Below, piece by piece: positions 8,466-17,579 of a DNA stretch of 64,000 nucleotides. The notes below the pieces were generated by a model. The model made no database searches, was not told the DNA's origin, and saw only the letters and a program-made list of their open reading frames with translations. Source of the stretch: UBA2040 sp963977135. GTDB lineage: Bacteria > Bacteroidota > Bacteroidia > Flavobacteriales_D > Crocinitomicaceae. The position numbers and the translations under genes are program-made. Position 1 is the first letter of the stretch. Each line of letters opens with the position of its first letter. The stretch covers positions 62,001 to 126,000 of the forward strand of contig CAXBNN010000005.1 of the NCBI GenBank assembly GCA_963977135.1, written 5' to 3'.

Positions 8466-9299
8466 TTAGTTTTTTACAAATGTGTTACGAACAACTGATC
8501 CGTCAGCAGCAGCTACTTCGTAGAAGTAAACTCCATCAACTAAATCTGATACGTCAACTGAACCTGTCAAACCATTGATTTTTGAAGTTGCAACAACTTT
8601 ACCATCCATAGAGATGATAGAAACTTTTGTTGATTCCAAAGTTGTTTTAACATTCAAAATAGAATTTGTTGGGTTTGGATAAACAGACGCTTCGTTAGAA
8701 ATTTCTTCAAGACCAACTGGTTGAGCACTTGTCAAGGTAAGATCTTTCAAGAAAATCCAGTTCTCATCAGTACAGTTATAATGACGTACGATAACGTGAA
8801 CACTTGATTGACCACCTGCAATTGAAGAAACGTTAACAGACTCGCTAAAGAAAGTTTCACCTGCTGTTAAAGTAGTTTCAAAAACTGGTGTTGGGTATGT
8901 TCCTGAAATAATTGCTGGAAGTTGAGAAGCTGTAACTACATACATAGCGTAATGTTCCTCATACCAACCTGAAGTTGTTGTTTCTGGACTTCCTGCTTTC
9001 CAGTTTAAGTAAACTGAAGTGTTACTTGAACAATCTTGAGCAGGAGATATTGCTAAATTATCTGGTGTTAATACACCAGTAGCATCATAAGAAGCAGATA
9101 AATAACCTGATGAACCATTAAATCCCGGAGCAGTTATACTTGGGTTCGTGATAACTGAAGCTCTCCAGTTGCTTGCATCTCCATCATTGTCATAGGTAGT
9201 CCAAGCAGCAAATGCAGTTGAATCTAAACTAGAATAGATTTGAGCGTTAATAAAACCAACCGCAAAAAGGGCTGTCATTGTAAGTAAAAGTTTTTTCAT
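8466..9299 (-). CDS. T9SS type A sorting domain protein with jelly-roll module
   Basis: Secreted or cell-surface protein of 277 aa. The signal peptide runs to the AQ at residues 19-20. Residues about 22-190 form a beta-rich module of the choice-of-anchor J / cleaved-adhesin type (WKAGSPE and HYAMYVVTA segments). The C-terminal 75 residues are a T9SS type A sorting domain, with VYPNPTN and DGVYFYEV motifs and a basic end. It should be exported through Sec, then across the outer membrane by the T9SS, and attached to the surface. No enzymatic residues are visible. It has its own promoter with a palindrome upstream and a strong terminator, so it is a single-gene unit. Confidence 0.88.
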   Translation of the reverse strand: MKKLLLTMTALFAVGFINAQIYSSLDSTAFAAWTTYDNDGDASNWRASVITNPSITAPGFNGSSGYLSASYDATGVLTPDNLAISPAQDCSSNTSVYLNWKAGSPETTTSGWYEEHYAMYVVTASQLPAIISGTYPTPVFETTLTAGETFFSESVNVSSIAGGQSSVHVIVRHYNCTDENWIFLKDLTLTSAQPVGLEEISNEASVYPNPTNSILNVKTTLESTKVSIISMDGKVVATSKINGLTGSVDVSDLVDGVYFYEVAAADGSVVRNTFVKN

Positions 9300-9328
9300 A
9301 ATTATTTTATTTATTTGGATATAAGAAC

Positions 9329-9361
9329 CAAAGTTAAGGATTTTTTAATAGAGAAAACAAA
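9329..9361 (-). promoter_or_regulatory. Promoter of the T9SS type A gene
   Basis: On the minus strand TTTG (9358-9361), 21 nt, then TAACTTTG (9329-9336): a full Bacteroidota -33/-7 pair, with a leader of about 25 nt. Confidence 0.6.
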
Positions 9362-9365
9362 TGAA

Positions 9366-9381
9366 TTTAATCATGATTAAA
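9366..9381. promoter_or_regulatory. 16-bp perfect palindrome upstream of the T9SS gene promoter
   Basis: TTTAATCATGATTAAA reads identically on both strands and abuts the -33 box (9358-9361). It is a candidate operator for the T9SS cargo gene; the binding protein is unknown. Confidence 0.35.
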
Positions 9382-9510
9382 ACAATTATGTTAGTAAAGT
9401 TCCAATTTAAAGGATGGCTTAAACAGAAAGGAATAGTCCAAAACGAAGTTCGGTGACTAAAAAAGGGAGTAATTTGTTCATGTTTCAAGCCTCTCAGTCC
9501 TAGAAATCAT

Positions 9511-9518
9511 TAAATTTG
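9511..9518 (+). promoter_or_regulatory. sucA promoter -7 box
   Basis: TAAATTTG fits TAnnTTTG and leaves about 20 nt to the sucA ATG at 9544. The -33 element is poor (TTTC, 25 nt upstream). Confidence 0.35.
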
Positions 9519-9543
9519 TACCTGCAAATTGAGCTCAATAACC

Positions 9544-12276
9544 ATGGATAAAGTTTCTTATGTAGGAAATGCAGATGTTAACGCGATTGACAATCTGTAT
9601 AAAATGTATAGTCAAAACCCTGAAAGTGTTGATATTGGGTGGCAAAAATTTTTCGAAGGATTTGAGTTTGCACAAACTGACTATTCAGAAGGTGGGGGAG
9701 AAATTCCTGAAAAAGTTCACAAAGAATTTAAAGTTCTTAATCTAATTAACGGTTATAGAGTTAGAGGTCACTTGTTTACTAAAACGAACCCAGTTCGTGA
9801 GCGACGCAAGTATACGCCAACTTTATCTTTGGAGAACTTTGGATTAGACGAAAGTGATTTAGACACCGTTTTTCAGTCTGGAGAAGAGATGGGACTGGGT
9901 AAATCATCAACTTTGCGTGAAATTGTTGCTGATCTTGAAGCCACTTATTGTGAGTCTATTGGAATTGAGTACATGTATATTCGCGATCCAGAAAGATTAT
10001 CCTGGTTCCGAAATCAAATCGAATTAAAAAACCGCCCGAAATATTCTAATGATGAAAAATTAGAGATTTATAAAAAATTAAATCAAGCTACGGCTTTCGA
10101 ATCGTTCTTAGGAAAAAAGTTCGTTGGTCAAAAGAGATTTTCAATTGAAGGTGGAGAAGCGCTAATACCTGCTTTAGATGCATTAATTCAAAGAGGAGCA
10201 GATTTAGGAGTTGAGTATTTCGTAATGGGAATGGCGCACCGTGGGCGACTAAATACCTTGACGAATATATTCGAGAAACCGGCTCACGATATTCTTTCAG
10301 AATTTGAAGGTAAAGAGTTTGATACAAACTTGGATTTTGATGGTGATGTTAAATATCATCAAGGCTTTACTTCTCATATTAAAACGAAAAGTGGTAAAAA
10401 GGTTGGGTTGACATTGTCACCTAATCCATCGCATTTGGAGGCAGTTGACCCAGTTGTTCAAGGAATCTCAAGAGCGAAAATCGACCATGTTCATAAAGAC
10501 GAAAGCAAGGTTTGCCCAGTAATGATTCATGGTGATGCAGCAGTTGCAGGCCAAGGAATAGTGTACGAAATAGTTCAAATGGCGCAGTTGGATGGCTACC
10601 GTACAGGTGGAACTGTTCATATTGTTGTGAACAATCAAGTTGGATTTACGACCAATTATTTGGATGGACGATCTTCAACGTATTGCACCGATGTTGGAAA
10701 AACAACCTTGTGCCCAGTTTTCCATGTGAATGGTGACGATGTTGAGGCGGTTGTACAAACTATGCATATGGCAATCGCTTACCGACAAGAATTTAAACGA
10801 GATATTTTTGTTGATTTGTTGTGCTACAGAAAATATGGACACAACGAAGGTGATGAGCCGAAATTTACGCAACCACATTTGTATAACTTAATTGCAAAAC
10901 ATCCGAATCCGAAGGATATTTATTTCGAGCAATTAGAGGCTCAAGGTGTAATTGACAAATCGGTTGCAAAGAAAATTGAAGATTCATATAACGATCATTT
11001 AGAAAAGGAATTTGAAATTTCAAGAAATGCTGAAAAAGCATTCATCTGGGATTTCTTGAGTACAACTTGGAAAGATTATAGAAAAAGCACGCCTGAAGAT
11101 TTCATTGTTTCACCTGAAACAGGGGTCAAAAAAGCTACGCTTCTTGAATTAGGAAAAAAATTAGCAACACTTCCTGATGGTAAAAAGTACTTCAGAAAGA
11201 TTTCAAAAATATTTGACGATAGATACAATGCAATTACCCAAGACAAACTGGATTGGGGTTCTGCTGAAATGTTAGCCTACGCGACTATTTTGAGCGAGCA
11301 GAAACCCGTTCGAGTTTCAGGTCAAGATGTTGAGCGAGGTACTTTTTCGCATCGTCATGCAGTTGTAAAAACAGAAGATACAGAGGAGGAAATTGTTACG
11401 TTGAATAACCTTGGTGGCAAACAAGCTGCATTCTCAATATACAATTCTTTGCTGTCTGAGTATGCAGTACTTGGATTTGAGTACGGTTATTCGCTAGCTA
11501 CACCAAAAGGTTTGACAATTTGGGAAGCACAATTTGGTGACTTCTTTAATGGAGCTCAAATCATGATTGATCAGTTTATCACTTCTGGGGAAGATAAATG
11601 GAGCACTCAAAGTGGTCTCGTTATGCTTCTACCTCATGGCTACGAAGGTCAAGGGGCTGAGCATTCATCTGGAAGAATGGAACGTTTCCTTCAACAATGT
11701 GCGGATTACAATATTCAAATCGCAAATACTTCAACGCCTGCAAACCATTTCCACTTGTTGAGAAGACAAGTTCAGCGTGAATTTAGAAAACCATTGGTTG
11801 TATTTTCACCAAAACTGTTGCTCCGCTATCCAAGTGCGGTTTCAACTTTGGATGAAATGGCCAAAGGAAGTTTCCAAGAAGTATTGGATGATCCAGCTGC
11901 AAATGCGAAAAACATTGATACATTGGTTTTATGTTCAGGTAAATTCTACTACGAAATGTCAGAAAAAGCTGCCGAAATGGGAGTAGATAATATGGCATTT
12001 GTTCGAGTTGAGCAATTGTATCCATTACCGAAAAAGCAACTAGACGCAATTTTTGCGAAATACAAAAACGCAAAAAATATTATCTGGGCACAAGAAGAAC
12101 CGAACAACATGGGAGCTTGGCGTTACATTGCAATGGCAATGCGCGAAATTCCATTCATTGGTATTACTCGACCAGCAACAGCGGCGGCGGCTGAAGGATC
12201 TAAAAAATTACACGAAAAACGATTGAAAGCGTTGTTTGATGAAATTTTCCAATACGCAAAAGTGAAAGTAAAATAA
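9544..12276 (+). CDS. sucA: 2-oxoglutarate dehydrogenase E1 component
   Basis: Thiamine-diphosphate enzyme that decarboxylates 2-oxoglutarate and reductively succinylates the lipoyl group of SucB (TCA cycle). 910 aa, normal for the family. The N-terminal SucA helix (DNLYKMYSQNPESVD, then WQKFFEGF) is present; GMAHRGRLN and GDAAVAGQG are the cofactor-site motifs, and NNQVGFTT follows. I choose the ATG at 9544 (MDKVSYVGNADV), which gives the standard N-terminus, rather than the TTG five codons upstream. sucB follows after 19 nt. No E3 (lpd) gene is in the window, so E3 must be supplied from elsewhere. Confidence 0.97.
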   Translation: MDKVSYVGNADVNAIDNLYKMYSQNPESVDIGWQKFFEGFEFAQTDYSEGGGEIPEKVHKEFKVLNLINGYRVRGHLFTKTNPVRERRKYTPTLSLENFGLDESDLDTVFQSGEEMGLGKSSTLREIVADLEATYCESIGIEYMYIRDPERLSWFRNQIELKNRPKYSNDEKLEIYKKLNQATAFESFLGKKFVGQKRFSIEGGEALIPALDALIQRGADLGVEYFVMGMAHRGRLNTLTNIFEKPAHDILSEFEGKEFDTNLDFDGDVKYHQGFTSHIKTKSGKKVGLTLSPNPSHLEAVDPVVQGISRAKIDHVHKDESKVCPVMIHGDAAVAGQGIVYEIVQMAQLDGYRTGGTVHIVVNNQVGFTTNYLDGRSSTYCTDVGKTTLCPVFHVNGDDVEAVVQTMHMAIAYRQEFKRDIFVDLLCYRKYGHNEGDEPKFTQPHLYNLIAKHPNPKDIYFEQLEAQGVIDKSVAKKIEDSYNDHLEKEFEISRNAEKAFIWDFLSTTWKDYRKSTPEDFIVSPETGVKKATLLELGKKLATLPDGKKYFRKISKIFDDRYNAITQDKLDWGSAEMLAYATILSEQKPVRVSGQDVERGTFSHRHAVVKTEDTEEEIVTLNNLGGKQAAFSIYNSLLSEYAVLGFEYGYSLATPKGLTIWEAQFGDFFNGAQIMIDQFITSGEDKWSTQSGLVMLLPHGYEGQGAEHSSGRMERFLQQCADYNIQIANTSTPANHFHLLRRQVQREFRKPLVVFSPKLLLRYPSAVSTLDEMAKGSFQEVLDDPAANAKNIDTLVLCSGKFYYEMSEKAAEMGVDNMAFVRVEQLYPLPKKQLDAIFAKYKNAKNIIWAQEEPNNMGAWRYIAMAMREIPFIGITRPATAAAAEGSKKLHEKRLKALFDEIFQYAKVKVK

Positions 12277-12295
12277 TCGATTAAAGATTCAAGAT

Positions 12296-13558
12296 ATGTC
12301 AATGTTAGAAATGAAAGTGCCTTCACCAGGCGAATCTATCTCAGAAGTAGAAATTGCTCAATGGTTGGTTTCCGATGGCGATTATGTTGAAAAAGACCAA
12401 GCTATTGCTGAGGTTGATTCAGATAAAGCTACGCTTGAATTGCCAGCTGAGGAATCAGGTATTATAACATTAAAAGCAGAAGAAGGTGAAGTTGTAGCAG
12501 TAGGACAAGTTGTTTGTTTGATTGATACATCTGCAAAAGCACCTGAAGGCGCACCGAAAGTAGAAAAGAAAGAAGAGGTTAAAGCAGCTCCAGCTCCAGA
12601 AGCTAAAAAAGAGGAAGCAAAACCAAATCCAGCTCCGGTAGCTGAAAAAAGCACTTCATATGCAGCTGGAACACCTTCAGTGGCAGCGGCTAAAATCATG
12701 TCGGAAAATGGTATTTCTGCGAAACAAGTTCCAGCAACTGGAAAAGATGGTCGTATCACAAAACAAGACGTTGTCGCAGCTATGGCTGGAGGTTTTGATA
12801 CATCAGCAGCAGCTGGTTGGGGAGGTACTCGTGAAGTATACAGAGAAAGAATGTCAATGTTGCGTCGTAAAGTAGCAGAACGTTTGGTTGCCGTTAAATC
12901 GGAAACTGCCATGTTGACAACATTCAATGAAATTGATATGAAGCCTATCATGGATCTTCGTTCAAAATACAAAGAAGCGTTTGCTAAACACCACGAAGTG
13001 AATTTAGGATTTATGTCTTTCTTCACAAAAGCGGTAACAGAAGCTTTGAATTTGTTTCCATCGGTAAACGGTCAAATTGAAGGGAATGAAATGGTTATGC
13101 ATCGTTATGCAGATATCGGAATTGCAGTTTCTTCTCCAAAAGGATTGATGGTTCCTGTAGTTCGAAATGCAGAGCAAATGTCATTGGCTGAGATAGAAAG
13201 AGAGATTAAACGTTTGGCAATTCGTGCTAGAGATGGACAAATCACTCCGGATGAGATGACAGGTGGAACATTTACCATAACAAATGGTGGCGTTTTCGGT
13301 TCCATGTTGTCTACTCCAATTATCAACCCGCCGCAATCAGCTATTTTGGGTATGCACAACATCGTTGAACGTCCGGTAGCAATTAATGGTCAAGTTGAAA
13401 TTCGTCCAATCATGTATTTGGCGCTTTCGTATGACCACAGAATCATTGATGGAAAGGAATCAGTGAGTTTCTTAGTAAAAGTTAAGGAAATGCTTGAAAA
13501 CCCTGAAAGAATGCTATTTGGAGCGAAAGACCCTCAAGCAGTTTTACTAGGACTTTAA
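12296..13558 (+). CDS. sucB: Dihydrolipoyllysine-residue succinyltransferase (E2)
   Basis: E2 core of the 2-oxoglutarate dehydrogenase complex, transferring succinyl from the lipoyl arm to CoA. 420 aa: lipoyl domain with the modified lysine K44 in DSDKATLEL, an Ala/Pro/Lys/Glu linker (about 80-120), the peripheral E3-binding domain (about 126-162, SVAAAKIMSENGI), then the acyltransferase domain with the catalytic SYDHRIIDG near residue 390. It is the second gene of a sucAB operon and ends just before a perfect 13-bp terminator hairpin. Confidence 0.97.
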   Translation: MSMLEMKVPSPGESISEVEIAQWLVSDGDYVEKDQAIAEVDSDKATLELPAEESGIITLKAEEGEVVAVGQVVCLIDTSAKAPEGAPKVEKKEEVKAAPAPEAKKEEAKPNPAPVAEKSTSYAAGTPSVAAAKIMSENGISAKQVPATGKDGRITKQDVVAAMAGGFDTSAAAGWGGTREVYRERMSMLRRKVAERLVAVKSETAMLTTFNEIDMKPIMDLRSKYKEAFAKHHEVNLGFMSFFTKAVTEALNLFPSVNGQIEGNEMVMHRYADIGIAVSSPKGLMVPVVRNAEQMSLAEIEREIKRLAIRARDGQITPDEMTGGTFTITNGGVFGSMLSTPIINPPQSAILGMHNIVERPVAINGQVEIRPIMYLALSYDHRIIDGKESVSFLVKVKEMLENPERMLFGAKDPQAVLLGL

Positions 13559-13578
13559 ATAAAGAACGAATAACGGTT

Positions 13579-13613
13579 GAAAGCTACGTATTCGATATAC
13601 GTAGCTTTCTTTG
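13579..13613 (+). terminator. Intrinsic terminator of sucAB
   Basis: Perfect 13-bp stem (GAAAGCTACGTAT at 13579-13591 pairing with 13597-13609), 5-nt loop, followed by a T-rich tail. Confidence 0.85.
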
Positions 13614-13626
13614 TTTATACCAATTC

Positions 13627-14835
13627 ATGTTTAAAAAGATTATATCATCATACACATCCTCATTTAAAGGACTCTCCAAAGAGGTCTGGTGGTTGGCGTT
13701 TATTACGTTGATTAATAGAGCAGGAACGATGGTTATTCCATTTTTATCTCTTTATCTTACGAAAAGCAAAGGCTTTTCTTTAGGCGAGGTGGCTTGGATA
13801 ATGGCGGCCTTTGGAATTGGTTCTGTATCCGGTTCCTGGCTGGGAGGATACTTAACGGATAAAATTGGAGGTTATAAAACAATCGTTTTTTCCTTGTTTA
13901 GTTCAGGGCTAGCTTATATTGTTTTGCAATACATGGGCTCATTTTATTCCATAATGTTAGCTGTCTTTGTTGTTTTGTTACTCGCAGATATATACAGACC
14001 AGCCATGTTTGTTGTTCTCAAAGCCAATAGCAAACCTGAAAATCAAACGCGATCTTTAACATTAATTCGATTAGCAATAAACCTTGGGTTTTCGCTTGGC
14101 CCAGTTTTAGGAGGATTTTTAATTTTTAATTTAGGTTATGGTTCATTGTTTTGGGTGGATGGAGTTAGCTGTTTAATAGCGGTGATTCTCATTTTCATTA
14201 TACTTAAACCAAAACCCGGAGTTCAACAAAAAGAAGAAGTCCCAAGCTCCGCAGAATCACCTTATAAAGACAGAGTTTATCTATTTTTTTGTTTAGGACT
14301 TGTGCTTTTCGGCTTAGTATTCTTACAGTATTTCTCTACGGTTCCTTTGTATTATCGAGACGTTTTTAACCTTAATGAACAATCTATTGGCTTGTTGCTT
14401 GGTTTTAATGGCTTGCTCGTCTTTTTAATTGAAATGCCTTTGATTCATGCATTGGACAAACCCGGCAAAAGCAAAACGACTTATTTAATTTGGGGAATGA
14501 TATTACTACTTATTAGTTACCTTGTCATGATTCTATTCCCATCTATTTTAATACTTTGGGCGGCGATACTGTTAATGTCATTTGCTGAAATGTTCTTTTT
14601 CCCATTTTCAAATGCCATTGCAATGGAACGATCGAAAAAAGGCAAAACTGGTCAATATATGGCACTTTATTCCATTTCCTTTTCCGTATCCCACATATTT
14701 GGACACAGTGCAGGAATGCAAATGATTTCCTATTTCAATTTCAATTTCACATGGTGGATTCTTGTTGGTGTAACAACCTTAGGAATATTGATTTTCGGAA
14801 TTATTGGCAAACGATTTCAACAAAAACGAGCTTGA
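13627..14835 (+). CDS. MFS transporter, drug/metabolite exporter type
   Basis: 402-aa inner-membrane protein with about 12 transmembrane helices in the MFS pattern. The conserved loop between helices 2 and 3 appears as GGYLTDKIGGYKT (about residues 78-90), and a cytoplasmic linker with charged residues divides the two halves (about 196-218). Substrate cannot be read from the sequence; similarity is to MdtH/YfcJ-like exporters. It starts 14 nt past the sucAB terminator, and tpx follows 39 nt later on the same strand. Confidence 0.85.
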   Translation: MFKKIISSYTSSFKGLSKEVWWLAFITLINRAGTMVIPFLSLYLTKSKGFSLGEVAWIMAAFGIGSVSGSWLGGYLTDKIGGYKTIVFSLFSSGLAYIVLQYMGSFYSIMLAVFVVLLLADIYRPAMFVVLKANSKPENQTRSLTLIRLAINLGFSLGPVLGGFLIFNLGYGSLFWVDGVSCLIAVILIFIILKPKPGVQQKEEVPSSAESPYKDRVYLFFCLGLVLFGLVFLQYFSTVPLYYRDVFNLNEQSIGLLLGFNGLLVFLIEMPLIHALDKPGKSKTTYLIWGMILLLISYLVMILFPSILILWAAILLMSFAEMFFFPFSNAIAMERSKKGKTGQYMALYSISFSVSHIFGHSAGMQMISYFNFNFTWWILVGVTTLGILIFGIIGKRFQQKRA

Positions 14836-14874
14836 AACGTTTAATTTTATATCCATAAAATTATAAATTAAAGT

Positions 14875-15372
14875 ATGTCAAAAATAATATTGGGAGGTAC
14901 GCCTTGCAACACAAACGGAGAATTACCAAAAGTAGGTTCACAAGCGTCAGATTTTACACTTACACAAAATGATTTGAGTTCAATTTCTTTGGCGGATTTA
15001 AAAGGGTCAAAAGTGATTTTAAATATTTTTCCGAGTATAGATACAAACACTTGCGCAACTTCTGTGCGGACTTTTAATCAAAAAGCAGCATCTTTTGATA
15101 ACACGAAAGTTGTTTGTGTTTCTAGAGATTTACCTTTCGCTCAAAAACGTTTCTGCGGTGCAGAAGGAATAGAGAACGTCATGACTATTTCAGATTTTGC
15201 GACTGGGGAATTTGGTAAAAACTATGGTGTTCATATTATCGATGGACCATTCACAAATTTACATGCAAGAGCAATCGTTGTTTTGGATGAAAATGGTGTT
15301 GTTAAATACACAGAATTAGTTCCAGATATATCGAATGAGCCTAATTATGATGCGGCTATTGCGGCGCTATAA
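14875..15372 (+). CDS. tpx: Thiol peroxidase (atypical 2-Cys peroxiredoxin)
   Basis: Reduces hydrogen peroxide and organic peroxides with thioredoxin as donor. 165 aa, full length. The peroxidatic Cys 60 lies in DTNTCATSVRTFN and the resolving Cys 94 in RFCGAEGIENV, both at the positions typical for Tpx; an extra Cys 11 is also usual in the family's G-x-P-x start. It is followed by a perfect 14-bp terminator shared with the convergent gene. Confidence 0.96.
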   Translation: MSKIILGGTPCNTNGELPKVGSQASDFTLTQNDLSSISLADLKGSKVILNIFPSIDTNTCATSVRTFNQKAASFDNTKVVCVSRDLPFAQKRFCGAEGIENVMTISDFATGEFGKNYGVHIIDGPFTNLHARAIVVLDENGVVKYTELVPDISNEPNYDAAIAAL

Positions 15373-15397
15373 GCGTTATACTAATTTAGTAAATATG

Positions 15398-15431
15398 AAA
15401 AGGGTGTTCAATTCTATTTGAACACCCTTTT
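15398..15431. terminator. Bidirectional intrinsic terminator
   Basis: Perfect 14-bp stem AAAAGGGTGTTCAA / TTGAACACCCTTTT around a 6-nt loop; the A and T ends let it serve tpx and the convergent 15451-16062 gene. Confidence 0.88.
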
Positions 15432-15450
15432 TCTTTGTTTTAATGTTCGC

Positions 15451-16062
15451 TTACTTACCGACGTTTTTCGTAATGAAAGCGCCTAATTTTTTTCCAGCTA
15501 ATGCATAAGATTCACTAATTCGAATTCCTGTGTCCATGTCATTATAGCCCATTGTTCGCCCTGGATTCTTTTTACTTACGATCGTACAAATAATTTTGTC
15601 GGGATTTGCTACTTCTACGAAATCAATAATCAAATCAATTGAAGCTGGTTTTTTGGTAACGTATACATTGAACCCAGGTTCTACAAACGTTGTGCGAACT
15701 ATCATTTTGTATTTAGCAACTTTCTCGTTTCCAGTATATAAATCCAATTTACCCGTGTTCTTGTTAAATAATTCTTCAAACATTGGTTCAAATTTACCTT
15801 GACGGTCTCCAACCCATGACTCTCTCCAAGCATCGCCTTTTCCCGCTTCTTTTTCATTGTATTCGGCCGTCTTTTTATCCAAGTATTCGGCTTCTGTCTT
15901 AAATTTTCCTACTGCACATTTGGAGTAGTCATACTCGATATTTAGAAATTTTTCACCCTTTAAAAAACTTAAATCACCCTCTAAAAGGGTAATTTTTTGA
16001 GAGAAAGTAATTCCAGATAATAAAACGAAAAGAGCTATTAATGAGAGTTTTATGTTTTTCAT
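15451..16062 (-). CDS. Exported protein of unknown function, 203 aa
   Basis: I do not recognise the family. A signal peptide (hydrophobic residues 5-20, cut after TFSQ) is followed by an alpha/beta soluble domain of about 180 residues, rich in Lys/Glu, with one Cys near residue 50 and another in the IICTIVSKKNPGR segment. It probably acts in the periplasm or at the inner face of the outer membrane. It has no lipobox and no T9SS domain. It is a monocistronic unit with a shared downstream terminator. Confidence 0.72.
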   Translation of the reverse strand: MKNIKLSLIALFVLLSGITFSQKITLLEGDLSFLKGEKFLNIEYDYSKCAVGKFKTEAEYLDKKTAEYNEKEAGKGDAWRESWVGDRQGKFEPMFEELFNKNTGKLDLYTGNEKVAKYKMIVRTTFVEPGFNVYVTKKPASIDLIIDFVEVANPDKIICTIVSKKNPGRTMGYNDMDTGIRISESYALAGKKLGAFITKNVGK

Positions 16063-16115
16063 AATTTGATGCTATTCTACCAAATATAAAGAAAAGCAAC
16101 GAGAATAGGAAGTTA

Positions 16116-16619
16116 TTAATCTGACATATTGGGATTTAAGCTAATATAGACATCCCAGTCTACTTTCTCAATTACAATGGTAGATTTGTATCTCATACCA
16201 ATTTTCTTCAAAACCCGGTGAGAGGCTTTGTTCAAATAATGGGCTCTCCCAACTACCTTCTTAATGGCAAATTTATCAAAAGCCAAGTCCAGGCAAAGTT
16301 TAGCTGCTTCTGATGCATAACCGTTGTTCCAGTGCTTTTTTAAGAAACGAAAACCAATGTCAAATTCATTCAATTCTTCAGTATATTTCAATCCACACCA
16401 ACCCAAAAATTCTTTGGTGTCTTTTTCGAGAACAGCCCATCTGCCGACACCATATTTTTTATATTGATCATACTTTTCTAAATATGCCTTGGCGGCTTCA
16501 ATACTTTCAAAAGCTACATCACCCGTAAATCGAATAACATCCGTATTGAGATTTAGCTTATACAGATTTAGCGCATCTTTTGGCGTTAATTCCTTTAATA
16601 TAAGTCGCTTTGTTTCCAC
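16116..16619 (-). CDS. GNAT N-acetyltransferase, RimJ/RimL type
   Basis: 167 aa. Begins (V/M)ETKRLILKELTPKDA, the standard start of RimJ/RimL-like acetyltransferases, and has the acetyl-CoA-binding region with the motif A-like HWNNGYASEAAKL (about 106-118), then NKASHRVLKKIGM, the usual N-x-AS-x-RV-x-K-x-G-F/M motif. The acceptor (protein N-terminus, amino sugar or small amine) is unknown. The start codon must be GTG at 16619, since TAG lies directly before it in frame. A 52-aa reading frame ends with that TAG. Confidence 0.88.
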   Translation of the reverse strand: METKRLILKELTPKDALNLYKLNLNTDVIRFTGDVAFESIEAAKAYLEKYDQYKKYGVGRWAVLEKDTKEFLGWCGLKYTEELNEFDIGFRFLKKHWNNGYASEAAKLCLDLAFDKFAIKKVVGRAHYLNKASHRVLKKIGMRYKSTIVIEKVDWDVYISLNPNMSD

Positions 16620-16778
16620 CTATCTTCGCTTGCTGATTAGAATAGAGTCAATATTATATGCTAATAATCTAGGCTCAAGATTAGGAACGACTATAGATGT
16701 ATCTTTAGTTCGCTTCTCCATAAAACGCATCATAGAAAAAGCAGAAAAGTTGCACAAGAAGTTTTTTATTCCATTCAT
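16620..16778 (-). CDS. Possible small protein or gene remnant, 52 aa
   Basis: Reading frame from ATG at 16778 to the TAG directly in front of, and in frame with, the GTG start of the GNAT gene. The C-terminal half contains PRLLAYNIDSILIS, which loosely recalls the first helix of RDD-family membrane proteins, so it may be a decayed gene end, a leader peptide or chance. Coding status is uncertain. Confidence 0.25.
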   Translation of the reverse strand: MNGIKNFLCNFSAFSMMRFMEKRTKDTSIVVPNLEPRLLAYNIDSILISKRR

Positions 16779-16870
16779 CTGATTTTAAGAAAAATAGTTT
16801 AGCACTTCGACAAATACAGTTTTCGTGCCAAATTTTAATTTATTTTAACATTTATCAGGAAATCAGCGAA

Positions 16871-17482
16871 TTAGTCCGCGATAATAGTCCGAAAAGTGAG
16901 GTTAATTCTGGGATAAAGAACTTTTTTTGTGGGAGGTAATCTATGCAGCCAATGACTTTGAGTTTCGTCTTTCATAACGAGAAGACTTCCATTTTCTAAG
17001 ACAAGTGAAATCACTTCTTTTGAAACTTTATGCTTGAATGCGAATTTTCTTTCGGCACCAAGACTTATCGATGCGATGGCTCCATTTTTTTTTAAATCTT
17101 TTTCCCCATCGCTATGCCAAGCCATACCTTCACTACCATCATGGTACAAATTAAGCAAACAGGAATTGAAAGATTCTCCAGATTTTTGTTCGACTAAGTT
17201 TTTTAGTTGACGTAAATTTTCCGTCCAAGGAAGCGCCTTTTTTGTATTATTAGAGTAGGTATATTCAAACGGTAAATCCCCGTACCAAGCAACTTTTCGC
17301 TTGGTTTCTATTCGTTTACCAAAAATTATTGCAATGTCGTTTTTCCATTCAATTTCCTGCATTAAATTCTGGTAGAAATCATCTGATCTTGTGAATTCTA
17401 GAATTTTCCCATAATAATTTACTGTTCCATCTTTTGGTAAAAGATTGATAGAGGAGTCGTATGGAAAATCAAATAGGTTCAT
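16871..17482 (-). CDS. AlkB-like 2-oxoglutarate/Fe(II) dioxygenase
   Basis: Likely oxidative repair of alkylated nucleic acid bases. 203 aa from the ATG at 17482 (MNLFDFPYD), preferred to the longer reading frame because AlkB homologues start near this point and the extra 19 residues are AT-driven. The substrate loop and the NLYHDGSEGMAWHSD segment give the Fe ligands H and D; the third His is in the SHWLHRLP segment, and R-x5-R (PRINLTFRT) binds 2-oxoglutarate. Closest to the ALKBH2/3-like bacterial group. It is divergent from the PorP/SprF gene. Confidence 0.92.
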   Translation of the reverse strand: MNLFDFPYDSSINLLPKDGTVNYYGKILEFTRSDDFYQNLMQEIEWKNDIAIIFGKRIETKRKVAWYGDLPFEYTYSNNTKKALPWTENLRQLKNLVEQKSGESFNSCLLNLYHDGSEGMAWHSDGEKDLKKNGAIASISLGAERKFAFKHKVSKEVISLVLENGSLLVMKDETQSHWLHRLPPTKKVLYPRINLTFRTIIAD

Positions 17483-17579
17483 TTGAACGTGAAAATATAC
17501 AAAGTAAATGAAATGTAAGTTTTGATGGTTTTGTAACATTTACTGCGTGCAGATTGTTTTATTTTTAAACCTAAACCCT

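Noticed and set aside
9300..9543. Possible RNA gene in the 244-base gap before sucA
   Set aside because: Only the palindrome and promoter elements could be supported; no stable long hairpin or tRNA-like fold was seen.
12382..13026. 214-codon minus-strand frame inside sucB
   Set aside because: Antisense shadow of the Ala-rich linker and catalytic domain of sucB, which is certain.
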